This document shows, one piece after another, positions 41,106-48,176 of a stretch of DNA of 59,416 nt; the first letter of the stretch is position 1, and each line of letters begins with the position of its first letter. Under the pieces are notes generated by a model, which saw only the letters and a list, made by a program, of their open reading frames with translations, was not told the DNA's origin and made no database searches. Made by a program: the position numbers and the translations under genes. This DNA is from a virus: positions 1 to 59,416 of the IMG/VR virus record IMGVR_UViG_3300025402_000010, one strand, 5' to 3'.

Positions 41106-41128
41106 TGTGTGGAACCTAACTCCACACA
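41106..41128 (+). terminator. 8-bp hairpin after 100-aa gene
   Basis: TGTGTGGA (41106-41113) pairs perfectly with TCCACACA (41121-41128) around ACCTAAC, 12 nt after the stop codon. No long U-run. A second stem GGTGGGA/TCCCACC (41156-41181) follows and ends 25 nt before the start at 41207, the spacing seen for AAGTA hairpins. Confidence 0.45.
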
Positions 41129-41206
41129 TATCACGCACGTAATGTAAACTGGCTTGGTGGGAGCCAGCACAGAATCCCACCATCTAACATGAAAGGTACA
41201 AGGTAC

Positions 41207-41758
41207 ATGCGTAAACTGACAAGTTTGCTGTTGCTGAGTGCTTTTATTGTTGTCGGTGTTGATGTTAATAGCATTGGCGATAAGGGGCATGCTCCAAACG
41301 CCAGTGTCTATGTGACACCAAGGTTACCTGCTCCCGCATTTCAGGTGCAGGATGTCACGATGGCTAATATTCAAGCATACGTGATGAGCCAACCACGTGT
41401 GGTTGTTGAACCTACGCAACGATGGAACACTAAGCGCAGTGACCCAACAGCAACATGGCCTGATGCTACTGACCCAACGCGGCGATTGCCGATGGCAGTG
41501 CAAGTTAAGTTTGCTTGCATTCGTTATCACGAGAGCCGCAACCATCTACATTCTGTTGAGATACACAGTGGTGCTGGTGGTTGGTATCAGTTCATCCCAT
41601 ACATTTGGGATTATGCAAGGGCGAACATACCTGGTTTACCAGCGTTAGCTTCACAAGCTACCGGTGATGAACAATCTAAGGTAGCAATGTGGTATTACAA
41701 ACGTAACAACGGATTCACTCCCGAGTGGAGTGCAGACGCAGGCGTTTGCAACCTGTAA
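41207..41758 (+). CDS. Secreted transglycosylase-like (Rpf/lysozyme-type) protein
   Basis: A 183-residue protein. MRKLTSLLLLSAFIVVGVDVNS is a good signal peptide. After a Pro/Thr-rich linker, the C-terminal domain (about residues 96-183) has FACIRYHESRNH with the presumed catalytic Glu109, then GAGGWYQFIPYIWDYARA and EQSKVAMWYYKRNNGFTPEW, the layout of resuscitation-promoting-factor or soluble-lysozyme transglycosylase domains. Cys104 and a Cys near the C-terminus may form a disulphide. Such enzymes cut peptidoglycan glycan strands; export by the host during infection might remodel the wall or serve lysis. An in-frame ATG at 41189 overlaps the ribosome-binding site and is less likely. Confidence 0.75.
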   Translation: MRKLTSLLLLSAFIVVGVDVNSIGDKGHAPNASVYVTPRLPAPAFQVQDVTMANIQAYVMSQPRVVVEPTQRWNTKRSDPTATWPDATDPTRRLPMAVQVKFACIRYHESRNHLHSVEIHSGAGGWYQFIPYIWDYARANIPGLPALASQATGDEQSKVAMWYYKRNNGFTPEWSADAGVCNL

Positions 41759-41815
41759 GTTATACAGGCGGTATGGGCTCCACCGTGACGGGCCTACTCA
41801 CCCAAGGAGGGCATT

Positions 41816-42127
41816 GTGATTGAATCAATTGACAATTTATCAATGAGCAAAGAACTTATTGAACGTTGGCAACACGTTGAACAAGCACTTACTGAGTGTT
41901 TGGAGCTAGCATTAAAAGAATCAAATGGTCAAGAAGATGTATGGATTCCTGATTGGGCTGTGCCTCTTTTTGAAAGAATGCAGGAAAACACTGATGAAAA
42001 CACTGATGACAATCAGGATGCACGTATCCAAGCTGCGTTGAAAGATTATCAGGAGAATCCTGAAGAGTACACATACGCTGACCTTGAAGCTATCTTTGAG
42101 GACCGTGACCCAGTGGAGTTTCTTTAA
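41816..42127 (+). CDS. Acidic helical hypothetical protein
   Basis: A 103-residue protein starting at GTG with AAGGAGGG 6 nt upstream. Helical and acidic (LSMSKELIERWQHVEQALTECLELALKESNGQEDVWIPDWAVPLFERMQ), with a Gln/Asp/Asn-rich middle. No known family. Confidence 0.6.
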   Translation: MIESIDNLSMSKELIERWQHVEQALTECLELALKESNGQEDVWIPDWAVPLFERMQENTDENTDDNQDARIQAALKDYQENPEEYTYADLEAIFEDRDPVEFL

Positions 42128-42128
42128 C

Positions 42129-42386
42129 ATGAGTATTACAAACACAATCTCAGGAAATTACTTGGACTTTGAATCCAAGTGCCAATGCGGCGACGAACGA
42201 TGCCACAGTTTGTGGGTTGGCAATGGCACACCACAATTGGATGGCAGTCTTGAGTTTGTTTCAATTGCACCGAATAAAGAAAATGGTGAAGGCGTAATGC
42301 TTCACTTTTCTCAGGTTCTTGAACTGTACAAGAAACTAGATCAGTTTGTTGCATCAGTTAAGTACCACGGTACAGAAAACAGGTAG
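42129..42386 (+). CDS. Small hypothetical protein with CxCxxxxC
   Basis: An 85-residue protein: MSITNTISGNYLDFESKCQCGDERCHSLWVGN, where three Cys and one His may form a metal site. It starts 1 nt after the previous stop. The remainder is beta-rich and then helical (QVLELYKKLDQFV). The arrangement resembles the N-terminal part of the 38298 product. Function unknown. Confidence 0.55.
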   Translation: MSITNTISGNYLDFESKCQCGDERCHSLWVGNGTPQLDGSLEFVSIAPNKENGEGVMLHFSQVLELYKKLDQFVASVKYHGTENR

Positions 42387-42397
42387 CAACAAGCAGG

Positions 42398-42419
42398 GCC
42401 GGGTGTTGTACTGCCCGGC
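42398..42419 (+). terminator. GC-rich hairpin
   Basis: GCCGGG (42398-42403) and CCCGGC (42414-42419) pair around a 10-nt loop, 11 nt after the stop codon at 42386. It adjoins the much longer hairpin that starts at 42419. A likely transcript end, though the U-run is missing. Confidence 0.5.
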
Positions 42420-42472
42420 TACTGCGATGTATACACGAGCAATCATGGCTGTTCGTGTATACATCGGAGTAG
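42419..42472. repeat. Long inverted repeat, 19 pairs with one mismatch
   Basis: CGATGTATACACGA (42425-42438) is matched perfectly by TCGTGTATACATCG (42453-42466) with a 14-nt loop. Beyond a single G-G mismatch, CTACT (42419-42423) pairs with AGTAG (42468-42472). It is the longest uninterrupted stem seen in the window and lies between two genes, so it may be a bidirectional terminator, an operator or an RNase III-type processing site. Confidence 0.65.
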
Positions 42473-42529
42473 TCATAAACCCTGCTACTCTGTATCAAAT
42501 TAGTAAGGGCAAACATCAAGGAGAAATCC

Positions 42530-42976
42530 ATGAGCGTTAACAACATGAGTCAGATTATTAAGAACGTGCTGGAAGTTACAGACACGGTTCTTGAACGTCC
42601 TGCTACTCGCAACGAAGTAATCAAGGTGCTCGAGCTCATCGAATCATTTAAGATGGGCAAGACAATTGACAACGCACTTCCAATGCCAACACCACAGCCA
42701 GTGGATGTTGTCAAGGTTGAACGCAAGAAGCCAATGCGTCCAGCAACCAGCATTCGTTGGAAGCAGCACAAGGAATGGCTTGACGCTATTCTTGACGGTC
42801 AGCCGCACATCATTCCGTATTCCAACCTTGAATTGGTGATCCCATTCAAGAAGTTTGGTAACGACAACATGCGCACTCGACTGTACCGTGAGGCTGTCAA
42901 GCGTGGTTACAAGACAGCGACTATCTCATTCGACAACAAGTCGAAGTCGTTGTTTGTGCAGGCTGTAGCCAAGTAA
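42530..42976 (+). CDS. Hypothetical protein, possible DNA-binding
   Basis: A 148-residue basic protein. The N-terminal part is helical (MSQIIKNVLEVTDTVLERPATRNEVIKVLELIESF), followed by a Pro/Val linker and a basic C-terminal half (RKKPMRPATSIRWKQHKEWLDAILDG... TRLYREAVKRGYKTATIS) that looks like a winged-helix or similar nucleic-acid-binding region. CAAGGAG lies 7 nt before the ATG. Directly followed by the tRNA gene. Function unknown. Confidence 0.6.
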   Translation: MSVNNMSQIIKNVLEVTDTVLERPATRNEVIKVLELIESFKMGKTIDNALPMPTPQPVDVVKVERKKPMRPATSIRWKQHKEWLDAILDGQPHIIPYSNLELVIPFKKFGNDNMRTRLYREAVKRGYKTATISFDNKSKSLFVQAVAK

Positions 42977-42982
42977 CAGGTC

Positions 42983-43053
42983 ACTGCAGTAGCTCAATGG
43001 TAGAGCAACCTGGTTAACCAGGTAGGTTGTGGGTTCGATTCCCACCTGCAGTA
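42983..43053 (+). tRNA. tRNA with irregular anticodon loop, possibly Asn (GUU)
   Basis: Acceptor stem ACTGCAG/CTGCAGT, D-arm GCTCAATGGTAGAGC and T-arm GTGGG-TTCGATT-CCCAC are all perfect. The anticodon arm ACCTG-GTTAAC-CAGGT has a loop of only six bases, so the anticodon cannot be read in the usual way; GTT (Asn), TAA (Leu) and AAC (Val) are all conceivable. The arm is a 16-bp palindrome. It may be a non-standard tRNA or tRNA-like element. Confidence 0.7.
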
Positions 43054-43082
43054 CGGTTCACATACCAACCCAGGTATGTGCC

Positions 43083-43100
43083 CGGTGTTCCCAAGCACCG
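43083..43100 (+). promoter_or_regulatory. Leader hairpin of the MoxR gene
   Basis: CGGTG (43083-43087) pairs with CACCG (43096-43100) around TTCCCAAG, ending 23 nt before the ATG at 43124 and followed by TTAAACACAGGGAG. Spacing and following sequence match AAGTA hairpin 6 (ATTAAACATTGGGAG), but the loop differs. Confidence 0.5.
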
Positions 43101-43123
43101 TTAAACACAGGGAGAAACATATT

Positions 43124-43882
43124 ATGACCACTGAATTCATCGAGGGAATCCCGGTTCCCCAGTGCTTCATTGACCTTAACGATGTACTTGCTGCAGGTTG
43201 CAAGCGTGTCATCCTCTACGGTCCCCCCGGCACTGGTAAGACGTATTCAGCTCAGACCCTGCATGTCAATGCAGCTGGGTTCGAGACTCTCCTTTGCTCC
43301 GAGGACATGAGCAATGCTGACATTGTCGGCGCCATGCTTCCTAACGAGCGTGGTGGTTTCTCGTACGTCAAGGGCATCGGTCCAATCACCTGGGATGGTG
43401 ACGGTACTGTTGGTGGTCGTCTCGTTGTTGACGAGATCAACCGTGCCAGCGGTGACGTTGTCACCACGTTGATGAAGTTCCTCGACAGTCCGGAGTCGGC
43501 GGTCTGGAAGAATCCTTACACTGGTGAAGTTCACTTCCCACGTGAGGGCTTCTCTGCCATCATGACCACCAACTTTGAGGATCCCAACGAGATCGAGGGT
43601 CCGCTGCGTGACCGCTTCCCGGTTGCAATCAAGATTGACGCTGCTCACCCAGCTGCGTTGGTCTCTGCATTGCCACCAGAGTTGCGCATGTTGGCTGCGA
43701 CTATCGTTGCTGGTCGTCCCGGTGAGCGTGCTTCGCTACGTGCCTGGAAGGAATTCCAGACGCTGCGCAACAGCCCTCTGTTCACCACTGAGCGTGCTGC
43801 CAAGCTGGTATTCGGTAAGATGGCTGACCCCATCATCGATGCCATCCGCATCGGCACCCTTAACACGGAAGTGTCACTGTAA
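43124..43882 (+). CDS. MoxR-type AAA+ ATPase
   Basis: A 252-residue AAA+ protein: Walker A GPPGTGKT (residues 33-40), Walker B LVVDEIN (100-106), sensor-1 region MTTNFEDP (near 147-154) and LRDRF (161-165) with likely arginine-finger residues. The NEIEGPLRDRF stretch is typical of the MoxR/RavA branch, whose members work with VWA-domain proteins to remodel or mature other proteins, often by inserting metal. The next gene, starting on its stop codon (TAATG), encodes exactly such a VWA protein. GGGAG lies before the ATG. In phages the target of this pair is unknown. Confidence 0.85.
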   Translation: MTTEFIEGIPVPQCFIDLNDVLAAGCKRVILYGPPGTGKTYSAQTLHVNAAGFETLLCSEDMSNADIVGAMLPNERGGFSYVKGIGPITWDGDGTVGGRLVVDEINRASGDVVTTLMKFLDSPESAVWKNPYTGEVHFPREGFSAIMTTNFEDPNEIEGPLRDRFPVAIKIDAAHPAALVSALPPELRMLAATIVAGRPGERASLRAWKEFQTLRNSPLFTTERAAKLVFGKMADPIIDAIRIGTLNTEVSL

Positions 43883-45345
43883 TGGTTGACGAGCAGAAGC
43901 CCCTTGTAGGGGCAATCACTGCGTTCCGTGACGACGTAGCTGAGCCGATTGACTGGACTATTCAGCCCACTGTGGGTCAGAATGGTGTCGGTGTCGACTG
44001 GGCTGCAAAGGTACTGGCCGTCCCCCTTCGGGGGGACGACTGGTCCCGTCGTACGCAGCTCCGTGAGCTTATCCGTGCTCGTATATCACCTACGACTGGT
44101 GATGTAGCCAGGGTATTGGCCGATGGTTACAAGAACCAAGGGGTCAACAATGCTCTTCTCAATCTTGCAGAGGAGGCTCGTATCAACGCTGTTACTGAGC
44201 CTTTTGCCAAGATTAAGGGTCTTGAGCTTGACTCTACCGGTGCGGAGAAGAAGTCAGGTATCCGTATGGCAACGTCCGGTAGCCCTAACGACTGGGAAGA
44301 TGCAGTCGACTTCACTGTTCGCAACTACGCCAACAAGTCAGCATTCGACTCGTTTGCTGCTGGCGTACGTTCTGTGAACCCAGAGTGGAGTGACAGGCTA
44401 CGTAGGCTTGCTGGTCGCCTTGATAGTATCTTTGAGGGTACGCCGGATGACATTGGTTCTACCATGCCGTATTACTACAGTAGTGACGTGGTTGGTCCAA
44501 GGGGTTACAACAATACTCTTGTTGCAGCCTCTGAGATTGCCATCTATGCCAATGGCAAGCGCGCTCCTAGTGATGTTAAGCAACAGCGCCAGGATGATGA
44601 CGACAAGGCTCTTGAGGAGTATGGTGAGACGGAGCAGGAAACCAACCGTCTTAATCCTGACCAGACAATGCTCGAGGACGAGTTGCCTAACGACTTTGAG
44701 TTCCCTCACGACGAGAACGGAGATTTTGCGGAGCTTGTCATTGACGACACGCTTCCACTATCTGTCCAAGTCGAGGGGTTCATGAAGCGTAAGCGTAAGC
44801 CTGTTCTTGTCGGTCGTAAGATCGGTAACATTACCAGGTTCTACACTGACCCCGAGCGTCGTATCTTTACCCAGAAGATGCGTGTCAAGGGTGGCATGGT
44901 CATCATCGACATCTCAGGTTCTATGTCTCTGTCGCAGCAGGACATTGAATCAATTGTCGAGGCAGCACCTGCTGCTACCATCCTTGCATACAGTCAGACT
45001 CACTACCTTGACGCTAACGCGTGGCTCCTTGCCAAGCGTGGCTGGCGTGTACGTGAGATTCCATCTATCGGTGGTGCTGGTAACGGTGTTGACGGTCCTG
45101 CTCTGGTATGGGGCATCAAGAATCGTCACCCTAACGAGCCAATCATCTGGGTAACAGATGGTGAAGTCACTGCTGACGGTGGTGGTCAGAACGACCGCAT
45201 CATTATTCAGTGTGCTCAGTTGGTCAAGAAGCACAAGATCATCATGATTCCTTCTGTTGCAGAAGCAGTCAAGATGTTCAAGTCCGGTAAGCTTATCAAC
45301 AAGCCTGCCGGTCCGATTCGCAAAGCGCTTCTTGGTCGTCTGTAG
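43882..45345 (+). CDS. VWA-domain (CoxE/MoxR-partner) protein
   Basis: A 487-residue protein. The C-terminal 150 residues form a von Willebrand factor A domain: MVIIDISGSMS (Asp343, Ser345, Ser347) gives the metal-ion-dependent adhesion site, a Thr/Asp-bearing loop appears later, and IIWVTDGEVT (Asp426) follows. The N-terminal 300 residues are mostly helical, with an acidic linker (KQQRQDDDDKALEEYGETEQE). Pairs of MoxR ATPase and VWA protein act as metal-chelatase-like or chaperone complexes. The 1-nt overlap with the ATPase gene indicates they are made together. Confidence 0.8.
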   Translation: MVDEQKPLVGAITAFRDDVAEPIDWTIQPTVGQNGVGVDWAAKVLAVPLRGDDWSRRTQLRELIRARISPTTGDVARVLADGYKNQGVNNALLNLAEEARINAVTEPFAKIKGLELDSTGAEKKSGIRMATSGSPNDWEDAVDFTVRNYANKSAFDSFAAGVRSVNPEWSDRLRRLAGRLDSIFEGTPDDIGSTMPYYYSSDVVGPRGYNNTLVAASEIAIYANGKRAPSDVKQQRQDDDDKALEEYGETEQETNRLNPDQTMLEDELPNDFEFPHDENGDFAELVIDDTLPLSVQVEGFMKRKRKPVLVGRKIGNITRFYTDPERRIFTQKMRVKGGMVIIDISGSMSLSQQDIESIVEAAPAATILAYSQTHYLDANAWLLAKRGWRVREIPSIGGAGNGVDGPALVWGIKNRHPNEPIIWVTDGEVTADGGGQNDRIIIQCAQLVKKHKIIMIPSVAEAVKMFKSGKLINKPAGPIRKALLGRL

Positions 45346-45383
45346 TACAAAGTCTTTGAGTAACTAGATACTCAAGTCACTGG

Positions 45384-45412
45384 GTGTAGTCACACACGTA
45401 TGAGGTGTGACT
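45384..45412 (+). terminator. Perfect 10-bp hairpin after VWA gene
   Basis: GTAGTCACAC pairs with GTGTGACTAC around ACGTATGAG. An earlier stem TTGAGTA/TACTCAA lies about 30 nt upstream. These follow the VWA stop codon and precede AAGTA hairpin 6, so they probably mark the end of the MoxR-VWA transcript. Confidence 0.5.
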
Positions 45413-45421
45413 ACACCCGGA

Positions 45422-45438
45422 TGCACCAAGTAGGTGCA
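45422..45438 (+). promoter_or_regulatory. AAGTA-loop hairpin 6
   Basis: TGCACC-AAGTA-GGTGCA, a perfect 6-bp stem, 23 nt before the ATG at 45462. Followed by ACATTAAACATTGGGAG. Confidence 0.75.
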
Positions 45439-45461
45439 ACATTAAACATTGGGAGATAATC

Positions 45462-45839
45462 ATGGAAGATTTCAACTTCGGTGACCTTACCCTCGACGAA
45501 GCAACAGTTTCACGTGTTGCTCATGCAGAGTTTCTTAACTCTATTAAAGAATGGGGTTCCAAGATGGGCATGGTATTACAGCCCTTCATTGGTGTAGCCA
45601 ACATTCTTATGGAGGATGAGATTCCAGAAGATCAGTTGGACAAAATTTCTGTTGCGTTCCCACTTGGTTTGCGCCTTGCGCTTAACCACATGAACTCTCT
45701 GTATGACATCATGCAGAAGGAAGCAATCAAGGTACTCGGTGCACCTTTTGCTATCCACGGTGAGCACCACCCAGAGTGCGATGGCACCAAGGATGGCTGT
45801 GGTCACCAGGACCACTGGCTAGAGAAGGAAGGAGAGTAG
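45462..45839 (+). CDS. Hypothetical protein with C-terminal His/Cys cluster
   Basis: A 125-residue acidic, mainly helical protein. The end IHGEHHPECDGTKDGCGHQDHW has four His and two Cys in 20 residues and very likely binds a metal ion. GGGAG lies 7 nt before the ATG. No family recognised. Confidence 0.65.
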   Translation: MEDFNFGDLTLDEATVSRVAHAEFLNSIKEWGSKMGMVLQPFIGVANILMEDEIPEDQLDKISVAFPLGLRLALNHMNSLYDIMQKEAIKVLGAPFAIHGEHHPECDGTKDGCGHQDHWLEKEGE

Positions 45840-45840
45840 T

Positions 45841-46008
45841 ATGAACGAAGCAGAAGCTTACAAAGAGTTAAGCCTTAATCTACTGTACGTAATTGAGGAG
45901 ATTGTTGACGCGCTCAAACCTATTGGTCTTGACTTGTCTTCATTGCCTCACTACGAAGAGATGATTAACAATGCCCGCGCAGTATTGGGTGATAGCTCTA
46001 ACGACTAA
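45841..46008 (+). CDS. Small acidic helical protein
   Basis: A 55-residue protein (MNEAEAYKELSLNLLYVIEEIVDALKPIG...YEEMINNARAVLGDSSND). It starts 1 nt after the previous stop, with AAGGAGAG upstream in the end of that gene. Probably a small helical bundle. Last gene before the structured RNA region. Confidence 0.55.
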   Translation: MNEAEAYKELSLNLLYVIEEIVDALKPIGLDLSSLPHYEEMINNARAVLGDSSND

Positions 46009-46717
46009 CTCCACGCGTTTCTCACAAGTGTAGTTAGTAACAACGCGCAGTGTATGGTGATGCCCGTCAATTATCATGTAGATAATAGCACCAGCCTCTT
46101 ACCATTGCATTGCACAACGCAGCATAAGGTATGAAGCTTATGTAGTGGTGGTCCAGTAACACTTAAAACTGGGATGCGCGGTCGTGCTATGGACCCAAAA
46201 AGCATAGCGGTGTCATCCACCCCTTAACGGATGAGCCTATACATTATTCATTTGATGTATAGGCGCTGTCCAATGGTGGCGCTGGACGAAGCACCCACCC
46301 GCTAGCAACGTACTGCTAAACTCAGCACATGGGGGAAGCCGGTGCAGGAAAGTGGTGGATGCCTATTTAAAGAACACACGCAGAGGAGCGACAGAATCCA
46401 TACTTATCGGTTGGAAGGAAGAGTAACCGTTGTGCAAGGGAGCGCGTGTACGGTGAAGACGCTCACACCACCTGGACATGTGGTTAAACTGTCCCTTTTC
46501 TTGTTAGCAATGATGTACCGGCTTATGAGCCCATGAGATCATTATTTAACGGACTCACCATAAGGGGAAGTTTATGGAGGTAACCTGAAGCCTACTGAAT
46601 AGATGGGGTAACCAGCACTCAGTCTGGACTGCTACACCGAGGGCGCGGTGTGTAGGGTATGGGTTCCACCCGAACTTCCAACGGGCCCACACAACCCACT
46701 AGTAAGAAAGAAGCATC
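46009..46717 (+). ncRNA. Candidate large structured non-coding RNA
   Basis: About 700 bases without a credible gene but dense in stems: ATTATC/GATAAT (46070-46086), CATAAG/CTTATG (46123-46142), CCAGT/ACTGG (46153-46172), GCTATG/CATAGC (46186-46208), the perfect 10-bp GCCTATACAT/ATGTATAGGC (46235-46264), GTCCA/TGGAC, an outer AAGGGA/TCCCTT enclosing GAGCG/CGCTC and ACCAC/GTGGT (about 46436-46496), CCATAA/TTATGG (46558-46577) and ACACCG/CGGTGT near 46640. The size, multi-branched layout and a tRNA gene in the same block recall the large ornate RNAs of phages (GOLLD and ROOL classes), but membership was not tested. The true ends are unknown. It has a higher GC content than the adjoining genes. 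Confidence 0.6.
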
Positions 46718-46960
46718 ATGCAAATTGAATGTAATCAGCAAGGGCCTAACTTGCAAATCAACATCACGTTTGATGAACCTGAACAGTCACGTATTTTTCA
46801 TGAAAAGTTTAATAAAATGCTTGAAGATTTGGCTAATGAAATGAATGGCATGATGCTGACTGTTGATGGTGACAACCAAGAAATTAATAAAGAAGTAGCC
46901 AAGAAAGCTATGGAAGAAGCAATTAATATGTTTGTACCTAAGGAGAATAATGGTAGATAG
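46718..46960 (+). CDS. Small acidic hypothetical protein
   Basis: An 80-residue protein (MQIECNQQGPNLQINITFDEPEQSRIFHEKFNKMLEDLANEMNGMML). AAGAAAG lies about 8 nt upstream. From here to about 50.5 kb codons become AT-rich, unlike the block at 33-36 kb. No family recognised. Confidence 0.55.
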   Translation: MQIECNQQGPNLQINITFDEPEQSRIFHEKFNKMLEDLANEMNGMMLTVDGDNQEINKEVAKKAMEEAINMFVPKENNGR

Positions 46961-47360
46961 ACAATTACAATGGAGACGTTCTTATGCGTATGATGATTTA
47001 ATTTGGACAGCAAAAACTAAACCAGATAATCGTTGGTATGCGCACAGAGTAGATTTATCTTTTACTTTGAAAGCTGGTTTTCACGGTGGCATTGTTAATA
47101 AAAATGCTGTTCTTATAGTTAAAAAATGTGCTGAGGGTAAAAAAGTAGCTAACATTGTTGTTATGAAAAAAGAATTTATAAACAGTTATATTGCAAAATC
47201 TTTTTTAGATTCTTTGTTGTATGCTTCAACTATTATGTTTGATACAGTTGAAAAAGGAGAAGAATGGTTCCTTAAACAATTGAATGATTATAAAGATGCT
47301 CCACCACCAGAACAAAGAACTTCTTTGCCAAGTTCAATTAGTGCTGGTTACCCAATCTGA
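46950..47360 (+). CDS. Basic hypothetical protein
   Basis: A 136-residue protein (MVDRQLQWRRSYAYDDLIWTAKTKPDNRWYAHRVDLSFTLKAGF). The ATG at 46950 has AAGGAGA 4 nt upstream and overlaps the previous gene; a TTG at 46932 is less likely. Composition is Lys-rich and AT-biased. The layout resembles the product of 48177 (a basic domain with a ...FLxxxLxx ending), but no family is assigned. Confidence 0.6.
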   Translation: MVDRQLQWRRSYAYDDLIWTAKTKPDNRWYAHRVDLSFTLKAGFHGGIVNKNAVLIVKKCAEGKKVANIVVMKKEFINSYIAKSFLDSLLYASTIMFDTVEKGEEWFLKQLNDYKDAPPPEQRTSLPSSISAGYPI

Positions 47361-47406
47361 TAATTGACCGTTTATCAGGTAAAACAACAAGGTCAGAAAG
47401 AATATC

Positions 47407-47796
47407 ATGGATAATGAAATCCAATTGTCAGATGAAGTAAAGCTTGCAATTATCAAGAAAGAACTATTAAACCTAGTTGATATTGTAAAAGTATTATTCA
47501 CTGTTAACACAACTCTTGAAGTTCACAGACAAGAGTTAACAGGTGAAATTCCTGAACAATTTAAGGAATTAATTGAATCAGATATATACAAAAAATCTAT
47601 TCCTCTTGCTATCAATGCAAGTAATGAATTGCTTAATAATCTTGTTGTGTTTACTAATAATTTAGCAGGTGTATTTGATATTGATTTTATATCACAGTTA
47701 CCTACTAATGAACAAGAATTTCTTAATATGAATAAAACAATGCATAAAGATTTAGAAAATAAAGTAATGCGTGAGTATGGTTGGGAGACCGAATGA
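47407..47796 (+). CDS. Helical hypothetical protein
   Basis: A 129-residue mainly helical protein (MDNEIQLSDEVKLAIIKKELLNLVDIVKVLFTVNTTLEVHRQEL). AGAAAG lies upstream, preceded by a stem CTGATAA/TTATCAG (47357-47379) that follows the previous stop. The stop overlaps the next ATG (ATGA). Confidence 0.6.
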   Translation: MDNEIQLSDEVKLAIIKKELLNLVDIVKVLFTVNTTLEVHRQELTGEIPEQFKELIESDIYKKSIPLAINASNELLNNLVVFTNNLAGVFDIDFISQLPTNEQEFLNMNKTMHKDLENKVMREYGWETE

Positions 47797-47978
47797 TTGA
47801 TTTAACTAGTAAGATTATTGCTTACGAGCAAGATGAGCTCAGCTATGAGGAGACAGTTGAACTGTTCCAAGAGCTTATTGATAACGGTATGGCCTGGCGT
47901 TTGCAAGGTCATTACGGTCGTATGGCAATAGCACTCATTGAGAGTGGTGACTGCACCCCAAGTAAGGAGAATGTATGA
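47793..47978 (+). CDS. Small conserved-type phage protein
   Basis: A 61-residue protein: MIDLTSKIIAYEQDELSYEETVELFQELIDNGMAWRLQGHYGRMAIALIESGDC. Short proteins with IAYExGEL...LFQxLIDxGxAWxLQGxYGR are frequent in actinophages; the function is not known. ATGA overlap with the previous gene fixes the start. Confidence 0.7.
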   Translation: MIDLTSKIIAYEQDELSYEETVELFQELIDNGMAWRLQGHYGRMAIALIESGDCTPSKENV

Positions 47979-48109
47979 GTGATATTCCAAGAGAAGAAGT
48001 GATTGAGATGCTTACGCATATTGAGATGCTTCTTCTTGCAATGCAGGATCAGGATGCGTGGTCGTATACACACATCCTGCTTAAAGCCATCAAGGATGGT
48101 GAGTATTAA
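47975..48109 (+). CDS. Very small helical protein
   Basis: A 44-residue protein (MSDIPREEVIEMLTHIEMLLLAMQDQDAWSYTHILLKAIKDGEY). The ATG overlaps the previous stop (ATGA), and AAGGAGA lies 8 nt upstream. The short length limits confidence. Confidence 0.45.
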   Translation: MSDIPREEVIEMLTHIEMLLLAMQDQDAWSYTHILLKAIKDGEY

Positions 48110-48124
48110 TACGCAAGTAGCGTA
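48110..48124 (+). promoter_or_regulatory. AAGTA-loop hairpin 7
   Basis: TACGC-AAGTA-GCGTA, immediately after the stop codon at 48109. It is 52 nt before the GTG at 48177, farther than the others, but otherwise typical. Confidence 0.65.
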
Positions 48125-48176
48125 GGTAGAGTTGACCGTCTGCCATTATTAATAGGTCAAATGAGAAAGGTAACCT

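Noticed and set aside
45505-45522. A third parS site (GTTTCACGTGTTGC)
   Set aside because: Only half of the palindrome matches, and it lies inside a coding region.
46342-46536. A 64-codon frame within the structured RNA region
   Set aside because: No start signal, odd composition, and the same bases form several stems; neighbouring frames are equally short.
46009-46717. tmRNA or RNase P RNA as the identity of the structured RNA
   Set aside because: The tRNA-like end and short tag frame of tmRNA are absent, and the GAGGAAAGTCC core of RNase P was not found; a loose ACAGAAtCC likeness near 46390 is too weak.
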